Shown one piece after another: positions 56,300 through 57,470 of a stretch of 57,470 nt of DNA; the stretch's first letter is position 1, and each line of letters opens with the position of its first letter. Source of the stretch: Usnea hakonensis (lineage: Eukaryota > Ascomycota > Lecanoromycetes > Lecanorales > Parmeliaceae); contig BLJB01000274.1 of assembly GCA_013423325.1 (NCBI GenBank), forward strand, positions 1,329 through 58,798. The letters are read 5' to 3'. The position numbers and the translations under genes were made by a program. Below the pieces are notes generated by a model. It was given only the letters and a program-made list of their open reading frames with translations, was not told where the DNA came from and did not search any database.

Positions 56300-57301
56300 T
56301 CAATCCGCAAGCCTGCTGCAAGGTGAGTCCACTGTTCCAACCACGCACATCCAAGAACCGGCATCGTGACCTACCTATAACTAACGAGGGTATCCACGCG
56401 ATGATTACTTGTGCTAAAGCTCCTCAGCTGAACCTTCTCCCCGTTCTCTATCTCCTTTGCGTCGCTATCTCCCCATTCCATCGGCACTTCCGAGTCGGCA
56501 TCTGCGTAGACTAGGACATTAAAGGTGCAATTGCCCGCATCGAGCTGCGGTAGGAAGGTTACAGAAGCCGTGATTTGGCGGAAAATGGATTGGATTTCAC
56601 TCTGAATCTCCTTCTCCGTCTTCTCAGGGGGTGGCTCAGGGGCGTCCCTGGTTTTAAGATTAGGAGGATAGATGGTACCGTTAGAAGGGGAGGAAGTGCT
56701 TGCATCGGAGCGGCATTCTCCTTATCCGGCGGCTTTGAGGTGTCTTTGGAAGCCGCCTTTTTCGAAGGCCTGTTGAATATCTGCACGTCGAACTGCCATC
56801 GCTCGACATGTTCGCCAGTCTCCTTGCTAGTGATTACGACCACCAGCTTGGAGATCTTGCCGCCTGTCATCCATTTGTTGAGCTGGGACATGATTTTCTT
56901 GATGTAGGCTTTGACCTGGTCGTCCGAAGTGACAAGCATATTGAGCCCATACTTTTTGACCCTTGGCCGACACATTAGGAGCACATCCATGAAGACATGG
57001 TACGAAAACTCACGCAGTGAAATCTTCTGCAGGATACACTCCGCGTTGAAATCTAATATTTGTAAGGCGTCGGAGCAGTCACTTTCTATCTTGGTAGCTT
57101 ACAAGATGGCATTTATAGAGTATTCGAACTATTGAGCATTAGCATGGTCATTTACAAGCAGATATATGACTAACAAATTCGGCAATGAGCTTCGAAGATC
57201 CTAGTATACCGGTCAACAATGGCAAGAGACAAGGGAAATGCTAGAATCGAACCCTTCAACGAAAGCTTGTGTACTTTCGACTTGTCCTTCTCGGTAGACA
57301 T
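56300..57301 (-). CDS. MAD2: Spindle assembly checkpoint protein Mad2 (HORMA)
   Basis: Seven exons: 56300-56312, 56375-56647, 56704-56961, 57014-57052, 57103-57128, 57175-57200, 57253-57301; 227 residues. KVHKLSLKGSSKLIAEFFEYSINAIL (in pieces), FQRGVYPAEDFTAVKKYGLNML, VKAYIKKIMSQLNKWM, GKISKLVVVITSKETGEHVERW and FDVQIF define the HORMA core. An acidic/Pro-rich loop (about 120-140) and the safety-belt C-terminus (ITASVTFLPQLDAGNCTFNV, SYRLAD) follow. Mad2 binds Mad1 and Cdc20 to hold anaphase until kinetochores attach. The intron at 56648-56703 requires a GC donor (GCAAGC). The final acceptor is a CAGCAG tandem. The start codon lies 98 bp from the right transposon end. Confidence 0.94.
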
Positions 57302-57397
57302 GTTACTGGTCTGCGACACTCGATGGTTTTGGAACGTCGTACCTCTTCGATGTTTATTGAATCTGGTTGATCGAGTAACCTAAAGAGCCGAGATTTA

Positions 57398-57432
57398 TAG
57401 GGTGGACGACGGCTAGCTATATGACAATATTA

Positions 57433-57470
<38 letters not shown>
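57398..57470 (+). mobile_element. Transposon terminal repeat, right copy, followed by poly-T
   Basis: TA at 57398-57399, then GGGTGGACGACGGCTAGC and an AT-rich stretch to 57436, then an uninterrupted T run to the window end. Inverted partner of 764-801 (37 of 38 identical). The contig probably stops here because assembly failed in the homopolymer of a repeated element. Confidence 0.75.

Noticed and set aside
1..57470. CRISPR arrays, rRNA genes, bacterial operons
   Set aside because: No regularly spaced direct repeats and no rRNA-like sequence; intron structure shows a eukaryotic genome.

Overview
This window is nuclear DNA of a filamentous ascomycete (Pezizomycotina; Leotiomycetes/Helotiales is a guess from overall protein flavour and is not proven). 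The evidence is single-copy fungal housekeeping genes with many short (about 46-65 nt) spliceosomal introns, a gp91phox-type NADPH oxidase, a nuclear tRNA-Tyr with an intron, and a left edge that looks mutated by RIP (repeat-induced point mutation). In total 21 intact protein genes, one conserved protein of unknown function, one small uncharacterised protein, one tRNA, one clear pseudogene and one weaker gene relic are described. Exon boundaries come from reading frame, splice consensus and family sequence conservation, without transcript data.

Layout. 1-802: AT-rich, CpA/TpG-depleted repeat ending in a 38-bp terminal sequence next to a TA. The same terminal sequence recurs inverted at 57399-57436, so the gene-rich block is bracketed by two ends of one transposon family. 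939-6246: VPS51 (GARP tether) and SKI3 (exosome cofactor), separated by an 80-bp tandem duplication. 6729-9135: GH5 subfamily-12-like glucosidase with a C-terminal CaaX box. 9580-12938: small Gly/Val-rich protein and a DHA1-type MFS transporter. 14049-18349: conserved nuclear protein ('BTB domain transcription factor' annotation family) and the DEAD-box helicase DHH1. 19670-23543: isoaspartyl methyltransferase, mitochondrial tricarboxylate carrier CTP1 (nine exons) and mitochondrial acidic protein MAM33. 23802-26053: peroxisomal copper amine oxidase. 27971-36438: proline-rich protein of unknown function, CFT2, divergent NADPH oxidase, UBC4. 36998-44538: TDT/SLAC1-type transporter, PI4P 5-kinase (MSS4), tRNA-Tyr, and a Pro-rich protein with NPF motifs. 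45105-50461: F-box/2EXR-like pseudogene, cohesin acetyltransferase ECO1, a decayed reading frame, and glutaryl-CoA dehydrogenase. 50888-57301: FEN1/RAD27, histone H1 and MAD2.

The genes do not form a biosynthetic cluster or operon. They are ordinary cell-biology genes: mRNA decay and 3'-end processing (SKI3, DHH1, CFT2), chromosome biology (ECO1, FEN1, H1, MAD2), mitochondrial and peroxisomal metabolism (CTP1, MAM33, GCDH, amine oxidase), and trafficking/lipid signalling (VPS51, MSS4). Several sit head-to-head and share promoters: SKI3/GH5, UBC4/TDT transporter, GCDH/FEN1.

The most notable signals are in gene architecture. FEN1 has a 5-nt micro-exon that supplies the catalytic Asp34. Four introns start with GC instead of GT. 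Two pairs of introns in the two transporter genes look related to each other in sequence, as introner-like elements would. The NADPH oxidase carries substitutions at the FAD-binding HPFT motif and at the C-terminal NADPH-site Cys.
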